From contig NZ_JAPPSQ010000010.1 of the NCBI RefSeq assembly GCF_026652115.1, positions 1-64,000 of the forward strand: 64,000 nt of DNA, written 5' to 3'. Below the pieces are notes generated by a model, which made no database searches, had not been told where the DNA came from, and was given only the letters and a program-made list of their open reading frames with translations. The number at the start of each line of letters is the position of its first letter. The stretch's first letter is position 1. Source of the DNA: Algoriphagus sp. PAP.12 (GTDB lineage: Bacteria; Bacteroidota; Bacteroidia; Cytophagales; Cyclobacteriaceae). Positions 1 to 9,621 of this stretch are shown one piece after another. Both the position numbers and the translations under genes were made by a program.

Positions 1-10
1 TGAGTAGGAA

Positions 11-77
11 GATAGGGATTAATTCCCTATCTGTCCTCTCACACCACCGTACGTACCGTTCGGTATACGGCGGTTCC
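11..77 (-). ncRNA. Group II intron domains V and VI (catalytic RNA core)
   Basis: On the minus strand, just after the maturase stop codon, there is a domain V-like hairpin with paired segments around CCGCCGTATAC and GTACGTACGGTGG (about 76-44). It is followed by a domain VI-like hairpin with 7-bp arms GATAGGG (11-17) and CCCTATC (25-31). Position just downstream of the maturase and the conserved GTACGTACGG core are what identify the domains. The branch-point A was not assigned with certainty. Confidence 0.65.
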
Positions 78-1484
78 TTAAGTTTTGAGCCTAACCTTTT
101 GGTAATAGTCCCCAAAGAATACATACCCTGCCCTTCGTAGGTTTTCGGTAGTGATCGTGGTGGCAAGAATGAAACTGTTAGCGATATGCCAATAGCCTTT
201 CCTTGTATTTGCCCACTCCCAGGCCTTGGATTTTGATATTCCAAGCCTGATTAAATTGCGGAGCTTGGTTTTCGTCCGTTTCCATTGTTTCCAGATCACC
301 ATCCTAATCCTCCGCCTGTACCACTTGTCAATTTCCCTTAGCAATTTCTGCATATCCGCCATCTTAAAGTAATTCACCCAGCCAGTAATTTACTGTCCCA
401 GGCTTTCCTTTCTGCGTTCATTGCTCCAACCGTTGCTTCGGGATGTCAGCTCTTTGATCTTAGCTTTCATCCTCGACACACTTTTCGGATGGATACGCAG
501 GCGACCTTCTCCTTTTATTTTATAAAACGAGTAGCCTAGGAATTTTACTTGGTGAATTGGGACTACCTGACTTTTGTCCCTGTTCACTGTCAGGAACAGT
601 TTATCCTCTATAAAGCGGATAATTGATCTCATCACTCGAGAAGAACCCCGTTTGCTCTTGCAAAAGATGACTAGATCATCTGCATACCGCACAAACTTGT
701 GTCCTCGACTTTCCAGCTCCTTGTCCAACTCATGGAGCATGATATTGCTCAATAACGGACTCAAAGGGCCTCCTTGCGGAACTCCCTGTTCGCTGGATTC
801 AACAACCCCTCCAACCTGCACCCCTGCGTTCAGGTATTTGTGGATCAGCGATACCACTCGACCGTCTTTGATGGTGCGGGAGACTACTTCGATCAGCTTG
901 CTATGGTTCACTTTGTCGAAAAACTTTTCCAAGTCCAGATCGACAGCGTAACTGTAACCTCCTATGATGTAGTCCCTGCTTTTCTTCAAAGCTTGGTGGG
1001 CATTGCGTCTTGGTCTGAACCCGTAGCTGTGATCGCTAAATTGGGATTCATAAATCGGTGTGAGTACTTGGGATATCGCTTGCTGGATCACCCGGTCCAC
1101 TACCGTGGGGATACCCAGCTGCATCCTTTCCCCGTTGTCCTTGGGTATCTCTACCCGGTGAACGGGGTTGGGGCGATACTTGCCCCTCACTATAGACTCT
1201 GTCAGTATATCTTTGTTCGCGACAAGATAATCCTTCAAAGATTCGACTTCCATCTTGTCTACACCTCCAATTCCTTTATTCCGCTTCACCTGTAGGTAAG
1301 CTGTATTCAGGTTCGCAGGTGACAGGATAAATTCCAGCAGTCCATAGCCTAATCGGTCATTCTCCGTGAGGTTATTTTCAGTTATCCTCATGAACGTCTG
1401 CCCTCCCACATAGCCTTCGGATGCCGTCCTATTCTTCTGTGGCCAGGTCTTTGGTTCAAAGATTTTCTGCAGTTTCCTTTTCAC
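78..1484 (-). pseudogene. ltrA: Group II intron reverse transcriptase/maturase, interrupted by an in-frame TAA
   Basis: The upstream part (1484-393, 364 residues) contains the RT palm and fingers: RNKG near residue 68, an Asp-containing block around residues 182-190, PQGGPLSPLLSN at 236-247 and the catalytic YADD at 267-270. The frame then hits TAA at 392-390 and continues in the same frame for 103 codons (389-81). These encode the maturase X domain: GWVNYF, RRRIRMVIWKQWK and NTRKGYW are all recognisable. Because frame and spacing are kept, a single substitution (most simply a Tyr or Gln codon changed to TAA) explains the break. The full frame would give about 468 residues, normal for a class C protein without an endonuclease domain. 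A sequencing error or stop-codon readthrough are alternatives. Confidence 0.85.
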
Positions 1485-1896
1485 TCGGTAACATTCATTT
1501 ACTTCTCACTACTTAAAGTTCAATCCTTCCCCATTCCCGTCGTGAATGGGTACTACGATCTCAGCTGACTCCTCCTAACTAGCTTTACTCCGTGTATCAT
1601 ACTCCGTTTCAACACGTCTATGAGGCCTCCCGTGGTAAGGCAACTCACTTTCACTCCATATCCCCGCCTCATTTACACTCCGACGTCCGTGTAATCTTTG
1701 GACTTTGACTTGTTTGGCAGTCTCATCCCATCGGCTATGCCTGATCAGGTTCGTGTTCCTCAGGGCAGAGTTTTGCCGCCGGCTTCCTTCAGATTCCATC
1801 TCACGATGGACACCATTGCCTTGAGCTAGTGGTTGGCGATTACAAACCCCCACAGTGGACTTTCACCACCTAGTAAGTTACCATGCACGGCACACC

Positions 1897-1924
1897 AAAA
1901 AAGGCCGGTCTATAATGACCGGCC
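1897..1924 (-). terminator. Rho-independent terminator used as group II intron target
   Basis: Perfect 8-bp stem GGCCGGTC (1903-1910) and GACCGGCC (1917-1924) with a 6-nt loop. On the minus strand it is followed by six T (1902-1897) and then directly by the intron 5' end. No minus-strand gene is visible upstream, so it is an orphan terminator as seen here. Confidence 0.85.
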
Positions 1925-2645
1925 AAGCAGGGGGCTTTAAGCAGCCTTTCTCATGTTAAGTTTAATCCGAGAGTTTTCTCCTCTGGCTTTGCCCTGCTAA
2001 TTTCTTCTTTAGTTTGATATCAAGGAATTTTTAAATAAGAGCAAAACCACCAATAAATTAGCTTCTTAACAGAAACTATATTCATTAGGCTCATAATCGA
2101 AACAGATATTAAGCTAAAAATATAGTAATCCTACAAAATTAATTAAAAAAATTTGAATATTAAAGACTTAATTAGTTGATGAATGGTAAATGCCTACGTG
2201 AATCTCACCAGAAACAGGTGTATTATTGATCCAAAATTCTACAAATCAATTCCATTGAAAAGCAAAAAAACATCCATGGAGGCAGTAGATTGACAGGCCC
2301 TCAAACCCTCCACCCCCTAATCACTTACAATTCATTATCATTTTTTTTGCATTCCCTAATTTCTTTAAAATAAAAAACTCTCTTTACCAACCTATACAAA
2401 ACAATATTCCTTATTAGATTCATATAACCAATGTTTTTTTTGCATAAAATCCAAGATTTATTTTAAAAAACTAATCACTTTGAAAATAAACCACTTTTAC
2501 AACCATTCATGTATTAAATTAAAATATCAATATAATTTAAAACCTATTTTTTAATATATGACAAAAATCATAGATGATTTATGTCATTTTTTAACGTACA
2601 TTTCAGAGATTTTAATCAAGTTCAAAAAACCAAAACCTTACTTTA
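1925..2645. other. AT-rich intergenic region, no gene recognised
   Basis: About 720 bases between the intron target terminator and susC. It is strongly AT-rich, with stops in all frames. It must hold the promoter of the susC/susD operon; the nearest match to the Bacteroidota -7 box is TACATTTC at 2597-2604, one base off TAnnTTTG, which is weak. A short minus-strand stretch close to the terminator could be the remnant end of a lost gene, but I cannot identify it. Confidence 0.5.
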
Positions 2646-5600
2646 ATGAGAAGAATTCTATTAATTTTCTCGTTCGTTCTTGTCGCTTCAAATTTGCTGG
2701 CACAAGATCGAATTGTAACAGGTAAGATTACCGCTGCAGAAGACGGTAGTCCAATACCTGGAGCGACTGTTTTGCTCAAAGGCACTGCTATCGGAGCAGT
2801 TTCTGACATGGATGGAGCCTACCAGATTTCGGTACCTACATCAGGAGGTATTCTCGTATTTTCATTTATCGGTTATGAAACCGTCGAAGAGACCATCGGA
2901 GAACAAGCCATTATCAATGTAATCCTAGGACAGGATGTTACCAGTCTATCAGAGGTAATCGTCACGGCCCAAGGGATTGAAAAGACCAAGAATGAACTTT
3001 CTTATGCCGCTCAATCTGTCAGTGGTGAAGAATTGAGCCAAGCCAGAGACAACAACCTGATGAATTCATTGTCAGGTAAAGTATCCGGGGTTCAGATTCA
3101 GAAAAACAACAGTATGGGTGGATCCACGAACGTAATTATCCGTGGTTTCAAATCCCTAACTGGAAACAACCAGGCTCTTTTTGTAATTGATGGAGTTCCA
3201 ATCGACAATACTACCCACAATGCCGGTGGAGTAAACAGAGGATATGCTGGGGTTGACTACGGTAACGTAGGTGCTGATATCAATCCGGATGACATTGAGT
3301 CAACGACTATTTTGAAAGGTCCCGCGGCAACTGCTCTCTATGGGTCTAGAGCAGCAAACGGTGTCGTAATGATCACCACCAAAAAAGGGAGAAAGAACGG
3401 AATCGGTGTTACCATCAATACAGGGATTACTGTTTCGACTATTGACAAAACCACTATGCCAAAATATCAAAATCAATACGGTGGTGGTTACGGAAAATAC
3501 TATGGTCCAACAGAAGACGGTTATTTTGACATGGCTGATGTGGATGGTGATGGCATTTTGGACCCTATTGTCCCTACTTATGAAGATGCATCCGTTGGAG
3601 GTGCCTTTGACCCTAGCCTTTTGGTTTATCAGTGGAATGCCTTTGGTGATCCTACCAGCCCAACTTACCTACAAAGAACTCCTTGGGTAGCGGCAGCTTC
3701 TGATCCATCTGAATATTTCAAAACCGGCTATATGTACAATAACAGTATCGTCATTGATGGGGGTACTGAAAAAGGACAATTCAAATTGGGCTATACCCGT
3801 ACAGACGAAAAAGGGGTTCAGCCAAACTCTACCCTTACCAAGAACTTCTTGAACTTTAGCGCTTCCTACGAGGTCGTTAAAAATTTAACGGCATCTGCGT
3901 CTATGAATTTTACCCAACAAGATGCGATTGGTCGTTATGCAACAGGTTATGGTGGAAACAACAACTTATCCAGCTTTAGACAGTGGTGGCAAACCAACGT
4001 GGACATCAACGAATTGAAAGCTGCTTATGACAGAACTGGTCAAAACATTACCTGGAACTGGTCTAGTGGTCTTCCAAACAGAACAGGTTTGATCTATTGG
4101 GACAACCCTTTCTTTGCAGCCAACCAAAACTTTACCAGCGATGATCGTCTTCGGTATTTGGGTTATGTAAAACTTGATTATAAGATTACAGATTGGTTAA
4201 ATATTATGGGTAGAGTTTCCTTGGATAGCTACAACCAACTTCAAGAAGAGCGTACCGCAGTGGGTAGTATCAATTACCAACCAGGAGAATACCTTCGCAG
4301 AAACATCTCTTTCAGCGAGTACAACTACGATTTGTTAGCTACCATCAACAAAGAGTTGAATGACGATTTCAAATTGACTGGTGCTTTGGGATCTAACGTT
4401 CGAAGAACTTCAATTTCTGGAATCAGCGCCGTGACAAATGGTGGTTTAACTGTTCCAGGCATTTACGCTCTTTCCAACTCTTTGAGTATGATTGAAGCAC
4501 CTGTTGAATCTTACTCAGACAAACAAGTAAACGGATATTTTGCGGATGCAGAATTAGGCTATCAGGATTACCTTTTCTTAACTGGAGCATTTAGAAGAGA
4601 CGTTTCTTCTACCCTTCCAGACGATGAAAATGCATACAACTACTATCGAGTATCCAGTGGTTTTGTATTCTCCAAATTTATCCCTGACAATCCGACTTTA
4701 ACCTATGGTAAATTTAGAATCAACTACGGAGAAGTAGGAAATGATGCCCCTTTCAACTCCCTGGCAGATCTTTACAACAAACCAACTGGTTTTGGGTCAG
4801 TCCCTTTGTTCTCCATGCCTAGCACCAAGAACAACAGCAACTTGAAGCCAGAAAGAACAAAAAGTTATGAAATCGGTACTGAATTGACATTCTTCGACGG
4901 TAGATTAAGCTTGGACGTAAACTATTTCAACTCCTCTACTATCAACCAAATCCTTCCTGTAACTGTATCCACTGCTACAGGTTATTCTTCCAAGTATGTA
5001 AATGCCGGATCTGTTGAAAACAAAGGATGGGAAGTAACGGTAGGAGCCAATGTGGTGAAAGCAGGTGATTTTAGATGGGATGTCAACCTTAACTGGACTC
5101 GTATCAGAAACAAAGTAACAGAACTTTATGGTGACGTTACCAACCTTCCTTTGGGTAGCTTCAGAGCTGGTGGTGGTTCTCTTAATGCCCCTCTTGGTGG
5201 TGTATATGGTACTATCTATGGGTATGACTATGTTTATACCAATGGTCAGAAGACAGTGCTACCAAATGGTAGATACCAAAGATCAACCACTGCATCCAAC
5301 CCAATTGGTAATATCAACCCTGATTGGACTGGTGGTATTCAAAACTCCTTCTCTTACAAGACGGTTTCATTGAGCTTCTTGTTAGACATGAAGCACGGTG
5401 GAGATGTATATTCTGCTGATATGTATTATGGCTTGGCAACGGGTCTGTATGCTGAAACTGTTGGAACCAATGAACTGGGCAATCCAGTGAGAGATCCAAT
5501 TTCTGAAGGTGGTGGTATCCTAAAAGAAGGTGTACAGGCTGATGGATCTCCAAACACTGTTAGACTACCAATGGATGAGTATCCAATGAACGGTGGTACT

Positions 5601-5876
5601 GTCAACCCAACTGCTGCCTATGTATATGATGCTAGCTATATCAAATTGAGAGAGCTATTGATTTCATATTCTATTCCAAGAAGAATAGTAGATAACTGGA
5701 AAGCTCTTGGCTCTTTGACTTTCTCAGCAGTAGGAAGAAACCTGTGGATCATCCACAAGAACTTACCATATGCGGATCCTGAAGACAACTTGGGTGCTGG
5801 AAACAACCAAGGATATCAAGTTGGTAGCTTACCTGCAGTAAGAAATATGGGCTTCAATATCAAAGCAACCTTCTAA
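2646..5876 (+). CDS. SusC/RagA family TonB-linked outer membrane transporter
   Basis: An outer membrane receptor that would import an oligomeric nutrient using TonB energy, working with the SusD lipoprotein encoded next. Residues 1-19 are a signal peptide (cleavage after LLA). Residues about 22-105 are the carboxypeptidase-regulatory-like domain typical of SusC (GKI..., IPGATVLLKGT). A TonB-box-like EVIVTAQG lies at 103-110. The plug covers about 115-250, with IRGF, FVIDGVPID and the conserved LYGSRAANGVVMITTKKG end. The remainder is a 22-strand-type barrel ending in a C-terminal Phe. The length of 1076 residues is normal. The stop overlaps the susD start by one base (TAATG), so the two are translationally coupled. 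The substrate cannot be deduced because no glycoside hydrolase is adjacent. Confidence 0.95.
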   Translation: MRRILLIFSFVLVASNLLAQDRIVTGKITAAEDGSPIPGATVLLKGTAIGAVSDMDGAYQISVPTSGGILVFSFIGYETVEETIGEQAIINVILGQDVTSLSEVIVTAQGIEKTKNELSYAAQSVSGEELSQARDNNLMNSLSGKVSGVQIQKNNSMGGSTNVIIRGFKSLTGNNQALFVIDGVPIDNTTHNAGGVNRGYAGVDYGNVGADINPDDIESTTILKGPAATALYGSRAANGVVMITTKKGRKNGIGVTINTGITVSTIDKTTMPKYQNQYGGGYGKYYGPTEDGYFDMADVDGDGILDPIVPTYEDASVGGAFDPSLLVYQWNAFGDPTSPTYLQRTPWVAAASDPSEYFKTGYMYNNSIVIDGGTEKGQFKLGYTRTDEKGVQPNSTLTKNFLNFSASYEVVKNLTASASMNFTQQDAIGRYATGYGGNNNLSSFRQWWQTNVDINELKAAYDRTGQNITWNWSSGLPNRTGLIYWDNPFFAANQNFTSDDRLRYLGYVKLDYKITDWLNIMGRVSLDSYNQLQEERTAVGSINYQPGEYLRRNISFSEYNYDLLATINKELNDDFKLTGALGSNVRRTSISGISAVTNGGLTVPGIYALSNSLSMIEAPVESYSDKQVNGYFADAELGYQDYLFLTGAFRRDVSSTLPDDENAYNYYRVSSGFVFSKFIPDNPTLTYGKFRINYGEVGNDAPFNSLADLYNKPTGFGSVPLFSMPSTKNNSNLKPERTKSYEIGTELTFFDGRLSLDVNYFNSSTINQILPVTVSTATGYSSKYVNAGSVENKGWEVTVGANVVKAGDFRWDVNLNWTRIRNKVTELYGDVTNLPLGSFRAGGGSLNAPLGGVYGTIYGYDYVYTNGQKTVLPNGRYQRSTTASNPIGNINPDWTGGIQNSFSYKTVSLSFLLDMKHGGDVYSADMYYGLATGLYAETVGTNELGNPVRDPISEGGGILKEGVQADGSPNTVRLPMDEYPMNGGTVNPTAAYVYDASYIKLRELLISYSIPRRIVDNWKALGSLTFSAVGRNLWIIHKNLPYADPEDNLGAGNNQGYQVGSLPAVRNMGFNIKATF

Positions 5877-7363
5877 TGAAAATCAACATGAACAAATATA
5901 TTTCAAAGTCAATTCTTGCTGCCTCAGTAATATTGGCGACAGCATGTGTGGATGATTTAACCTCATTAAACGTCAATCCTAAAGCTTATCAATCCGGGCT
6001 TGTTCCTGAAGGTCCATTTTTCGCAAATGCTTCAAGAGAGGTAGTTGATGCCGTGACCTATGGTATGAGTTTTAAAATCTGGTCTCAGCAATTTGCAGAA
6101 ACCACCTATTTTACGACAAGTAATTACACGCTAACAGATGTGGGAAGTGGATTCTGGTCTACTTTGTATCAGTCAGTTTTAAATGATTTCAAAGAGTCCA
6201 AAAAAATATTGTTAGAAAACCCTTCTTTTTACGAAGGAGTGGATAGGAACAAATTGGCTCAGATCGAGATCATGGAGGTATATACCTATTCCTTATTAGT
6301 TACTACCTATGGAGATATTCCTTATTCAGGTGCGCTTAATTCAAGTTTGAAATCTGAAGCGCTGGATCCGGAAAACTTGACTCCTGCCTACGATGATGGG
6401 GAAGAAGTTTACTACGATTTGCTAGATAGACTGGAAATTGCGATCAACAATTTAGATCCAGACACAGACAATGGTGGGGATTTGGGTTTTGGAGCTTCAG
6501 ATCTACTATTTGGAGATGACATTACACTTTGGATCAAGTTTGCAAACTCATTAAAGCTAAGAATGGGAATGTTTATTTCTGATTCTAATCCAAGCTTGGC
6601 AAAAAGCCTGGTAGAAAGTATCAGCCCTTCGGATTTGATCGCTTCCAATACTGAGATCGCTCAATTGCAATACCTAAGCACAACTCCTAATACCAATCCA
6701 ATTTGGGTAGGCTTGATTCAGAGCGGTAGAGAAGATTACGTAGCTTCCAATACCATGATGGATATGATGCAGGAACCAGCTGTAGATGACCCACGTATCC
6801 CTGAGTATTATACCGTCGATAATTATGGTGGATACTCTGGAGGAACCTACGGGACAAGTAATGCCTATGTCAATTTCTCCAAAGCTGGCGCAAAAGTTAC
6901 TTCTGCTACATGGCCAGGTATTTTGATTGACTATGCGGAAGTAGAGTTCCTTTTGGCAGAGGCACTTGCAAAAGGCTTCTCTGTCGGAGGAACGATTGCT
7001 GAGCATTATGAAAACGGAATCCGTGCATCCATGGATTATTGGGGAGTATCTGAGTCTGCCGCGGATCTTTATATTGCTGATCCAGCTGTAGCCTATGCTA
7101 CTGCTATCGGAGGAAGCGATCTCCATAAAATCGCCAGACAAAAATACATTGCCATGTTTAACAGAGGCTTTGAAGCTTGGGGAGATTACAGAAGATTTGA
7201 TTATCCTGTATTCAATGTCCCTGCAAATCCAGGCGGACCTTTCCCAATCCGATATACTTACCCTGTAGCTGAGCAAACTTCAAATGGTGAAAGCTATACC
7301 GAAGCTGCCGCAGCGATTGGAGGAGATGATCTTGATGTGAAACTCTTCTGGGATGTTCACTAA
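5876..7363 (+). CDS. SusD/RagB family nutrient-binding lipoprotein (SusD-like_2 type)
   Basis: Surface lipoprotein that caps the SusC barrel and binds substrate. The first ATG overlaps the susC stop by one base; a second in-frame ATG four codons on (5888) gives a cleaner signal, MNKYISKSILAASVILATAC, with lipobox ATAC. Family traits are the helical TPR-like core (for example EIMEVYTYSLLVTTYGDIPYSGA) and a C-terminal segment with RQKYIAMFNRGFEAWGDYRR. These point to the SusD-like_2 branch rather than the classical RagB branch used by the second pair in this window. The operon ends at the strong hairpin 7386-7413. Confidence 0.93.
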   Translation: MKINMNKYISKSILAASVILATACVDDLTSLNVNPKAYQSGLVPEGPFFANASREVVDAVTYGMSFKIWSQQFAETTYFTTSNYTLTDVGSGFWSTLYQSVLNDFKESKKILLENPSFYEGVDRNKLAQIEIMEVYTYSLLVTTYGDIPYSGALNSSLKSEALDPENLTPAYDDGEEVYYDLLDRLEIAINNLDPDTDNGGDLGFGASDLLFGDDITLWIKFANSLKLRMGMFISDSNPSLAKSLVESISPSDLIASNTEIAQLQYLSTTPNTNPIWVGLIQSGREDYVASNTMMDMMQEPAVDDPRIPEYYTVDNYGGYSGGTYGTSNAYVNFSKAGAKVTSATWPGILIDYAEVEFLLAEALAKGFSVGGTIAEHYENGIRASMDYWGVSESAADLYIADPAVAYATAIGGSDLHKIARQKYIAMFNRGFEAWGDYRRFDYPVFNVPANPGGPFPIRYTYPVAEQTSNGESYTEAAAAIGGDDLDVKLFWDVH

Positions 7364-7385
7364 TTCCTAATTAAAAACTTAAAAA

Positions 7386-7413
7386 GGCCGCTCTGTTTCC
7401 AGAGCGGCCTTTT
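7386..7413. terminator. Bidirectional terminator between susD and the short-chain reductase
   Basis: Perfect 10-bp stem GGCCGCTCTG (7386-7395) and CAGAGCGGCC (7400-7409), loop TTTC, T-run 7410-7413 on the plus side and A-run 7381-7385 giving T on the minus side. It lies between two convergent genes. Confidence 0.92.
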
Positions 7414-7419
7414 CTAAAA

Positions 7420-8136
7420 TCATGGATTGGTCGAGAAAATAGAGCCATTGGCTATCAAGGCTCGGCGGTTCATTTTTAGAATATCTCTCACCCACTCAGC
7501 AAAGTCTTCCGGCTGAAGAACTTTATCCGGATTGCCATCAGTCAATCCCGCCTGAATACTCATGTCAGAAGCAATGGTACTTGGTGTCAAAGTGATCACA
7601 CGGATATTTTGTTTCCTCCACTCTGCCATCATGGATTGAGAAAGAGAAATCACAGCGGCCTTTGATGCTGCATAAGCAGACATATGAGCTCCACCTTTCA
7701 AGCCAGCAGTAGAAGCTACATTGACTATATCACCTTCTCCTTTTTCTTTCAGATGAGGATAAACTGCCATCGCAGCATAATAAACCCCAAACAAATTCGT
7801 CTGGATCACCTCTTGCCAATCAGCAGAAGACATGGTTTCCAAAGTCCCCATTTTGCCAATACCCGCATTATTGACCAAAATATCTACCCCTCCTAACTCA
7901 GCAACCAAAGTATCAATCCCAGCTTTAACATCAGCTTCATTGGAAACATCGAAAGCTGCAAAAGCAGACTTGACTCCTAATCCACTGATCTTTTCAGACA
8001 CAGACCGGAGTTGATCGACATTCCTTCCTGTAATCCCAATATTTACACCTTCTTGAGCCAATTGCATAGCTATTGCCTTACCTAAACCACGGCTTCCCCC
8101 GGTGATAATGGCTGTTTTTCCTTTTAATGAAATCAT
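7420..8136 (-). CDS. Short-chain dehydrogenase/reductase, 3-oxoacyl-ACP reductase-like
   Basis: A cytosolic NAD(P)-dependent oxidoreductase of the classical SDR family, 238 residues. The cofactor motif TGGSRGLG is at 12-19, NNAG at 89-92 and the helix-4 Asn at 114. The catalytic Ser142, Tyr155 and Lys159 sit in ASTAG and YAASK. The usual classical SDR size and the FabG-like sequence suggest a 3-ketoacyl-ACP reductase annotation, but many relatives act on sugars or other alcohols. It stands alone on the minus strand, convergent with susD, so context does not narrow the substrate. Confidence 0.88.
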   Translation of the reverse strand: MISLKGKTAIITGGSRGLGKAIAMQLAQEGVNIGITGRNVDQLRSVSEKISGLGVKSAFAAFDVSNEADVKAGIDTLVAELGGVDILVNNAGIGKMGTLETMSSADWQEVIQTNLFGVYYAAMAVYPHLKEKGEGDIVNVASTAGLKGGAHMSAYAASKAAVISLSQSMMAEWRKQNIRVITLTPSTIASDMSIQAGLTDGNPDKVLQPEDFAEWVRDILKMNRRALIANGSIFSTNP

Positions 8137-8383
8137 ATCTCTAAAGTTTATTCTTAATAAAAATCAAATGCGATTCATATAAACCAATAGAATGAAAAGT
8201 CAGTTTCCAAATCCTTCTGTTTTTCAATTTAGAAATCAAAAATAAATTGGATAACCCTTCGGGAAATTTGATAACATACCCATTAATCAAAGCTTTACGG
8301 ATAAAAATTCAAGAATTGATTTTAGCATGAAATCAACGGAGCGATTGCATTTTTTTATATCTTAAAATCAAACTAAAAACCTC

Positions 8384-8944
8384 ATGAAACAGGAAGAAAA
8401 ATGGAATGAAGCCCTTCACCGCATTCATGAAATCATTTCGAAAACAGAGTTGGTCGAAACCGAAAAATGGGGAATGCCCGTATTCACCATCAATGGTAAA
8501 AACGTGGTTGGCTATGCTGGGATGAAAAACCATTTTGGGCTTTGGTTCTATAATGGTGTTTTTCTTTCGGACCCCTACGGAGTATTGATCAATGCTCAAG
8601 AGGGAAAGACCAAAGCCATGCGTCAATGGAGATTTGAATCAATAGAAGAAATAGACGAAGCCAAAATATTGGAATACCTCCACGAGGCCATTCAAAATGA
8701 AAAAGAGGGCAAATCCTGGAAAGCTGAAAAAGGAGCTGAAATGGAGATTCCGGAACAATTGGAGGAAATACTTCAAGCAGACAGCAAACTAAAAGAGGCA
8801 TTTGAGTCATTCACTCCTTTCAAGCAAAAAGAGTTTATAGAGTATATTTCTGAAGCAAAACGAGAAGCTACCAAGATTTCAAGGCTTGAAAAAATCATCC
8901 CCATGATCCAGAAAGGGATCGGACTAAATGACAAATACCGATAA
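8384..8944 (+). CDS. DUF1801/YdeI-OmdA family protein
   Basis: A small cytosolic protein of 186 residues with two parts. Residues about 5-110 resemble the DUF1801 fold (KWGMPVFTINGKNVVGYAG, then FGLWFYNG), and residues about 120-182 form the OmdA/YdeI-type helical tail (SKLKEAFESFTPFKQKEFI, then AKREATKISRLEKI). The family is named after bacteriocin-protection and OmpD-associated proteins, but its molecular activity is not settled. The next gene starts 15 bases downstream, suggesting co-transcription with the Rossmann protein and sulfatase that follow. Confidence 0.85.
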   Translation: MKQEEKWNEALHRIHEIISKTELVETEKWGMPVFTINGKNVVGYAGMKNHFGLWFYNGVFLSDPYGVLINAQEGKTKAMRQWRFESIEEIDEAKILEYLHEAIQNEKEGKSWKAEKGAEMEIPEQLEEILQADSKLKEAFESFTPFKQKEFIEYISEAKREATKISRLEKIIPMIQKGIGLNDKYR

Positions 8945-8959
8945 TCAAAAAAAGTAAAG

Positions 8960-9619
8960 ATGAAAGTAATTTTAACAGGTGCCACTGGAATGGTTGGAGA
9001 AGGTGTATTGATGGAATGTTTAGATAATCCTTTGGTCACCGAAATTTTGGTTGTCGGGAGGAGATCCATTCAAAAAACTAATCCAAAACTTTCCGAATTA
9101 ATTGTTCCGGACTTTCTAAAAATCAAAGATTTTTCGGAAAAACTGGTAGGCTACGATGCATGTTTCTTCTGTGCCGGAATCAGTTCTGTTGGGATGAAAG
9201 AGGAAGATTATGTGCGTGTCACTTATGATACCACTTTGGCATTTGCCAAGACTCTCCTTCAAAAGAACCCCGATTTGGTATTCAACTTTGTTTCCGGTCA
9301 ATCAACCGACTCCAGCGAAAATGGAAGAGTGATGTGGGCAAGAGTGAAAGGCAAAACAGAAAATCACTTGATAAGACTAGGCTTCAAAGGAGAATACAAT
9401 TTCCGTCCGGGAGTAATGCTTCCGGTTGAAGGACAAAATAACTCCAAAAGCCTTTATGTGGGAATCGCAAAAATCATGAAATTCATCACCCCAAAACTGG
9501 TTCTTTCCATTGGAGATATTGGAAAAGCGATGATCAATATCGTTCTTAATGGATATCCCAAGCAAGTTCTAGAAATCAAAGATATCCGAACCTTGGCTCA
9601 AAGTTCATTGGAAAAATAA
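8960..9619 (+). CDS. NAD(P)-binding Rossmann (atypical SDR/epimerase-like) protein
   Basis: 219 residues with an N-terminal dinucleotide-binding loop GATGMVGEG (7-15), then a VVGRR segment at the end of strand 2 and a FFCAGISS segment. This resembles atypical SDRs of the NAD-dependent epimerase/HTATIP2-like group. The classical YxxxK pair is not obvious, although RVKGKTENHL occupies the equivalent region. It may bind NADPH in a regulatory or reductase role. It is tightly packed (2 bases) against the following sulfatase gene. Confidence 0.8.
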   Translation: MKVILTGATGMVGEGVLMECLDNPLVTEILVVGRRSIQKTNPKLSELIVPDFLKIKDFSEKLVGYDACFFCAGISSVGMKEEDYVRVTYDTTLAFAKTLLQKNPDLVFNFVSGQSTDSSENGRVMWARVKGKTENHLIRLGFKGEYNFRPGVMLPVEGQNNSKSLYVGIAKIMKFITPKLVLSIGDIGKAMINIVLNGYPKQVLEIKDIRTLAQSSLEK

Positions 9620-9621
9620 TC

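Larger units (their letters stand above)
1..1895 (-). mobile_element. Group II intron (class C-like), 3' end at or just beyond window start
   Basis: Read on the minus strand, the element opens with GTGTG at 1895-1891, the usual group II 5' end, followed by about 400 nt of structured leader, a reverse transcriptase/maturase frame (1484-78), a domain V-like hairpin and a domain VI-like hairpin that run to the window start. The intron-encoded protein has no endonuclease domain and the insertion point lies immediately after the T-run of a rho-independent terminator (1897-1924). Both traits are typical of bacterial class C introns. The exact 3' splice site cannot be placed because the sequence ends there. 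The intron protein carries a nonsense codon, so this copy may be immobile unless helped in trans. Confidence 0.85.

Noticed and set aside
78-377. Treating the maturase fragment as an independent gene
   Set aside because: It is in the same frame as the RT, separated only by a single stop codon, and matches the normal C-terminal part of the same protein.
774-1295. Plus-strand open frames opposite the reverse transcriptase
   Set aside because: They are antisense shadows of a gene with unmistakable RT motifs on the other strand.
1575-1853. A 92-codon open frame on the minus strand
   Set aside because: It lies in the structured 5' RNA domain of the group II intron and has no protein-like features; such frames commonly appear in intron RNA.
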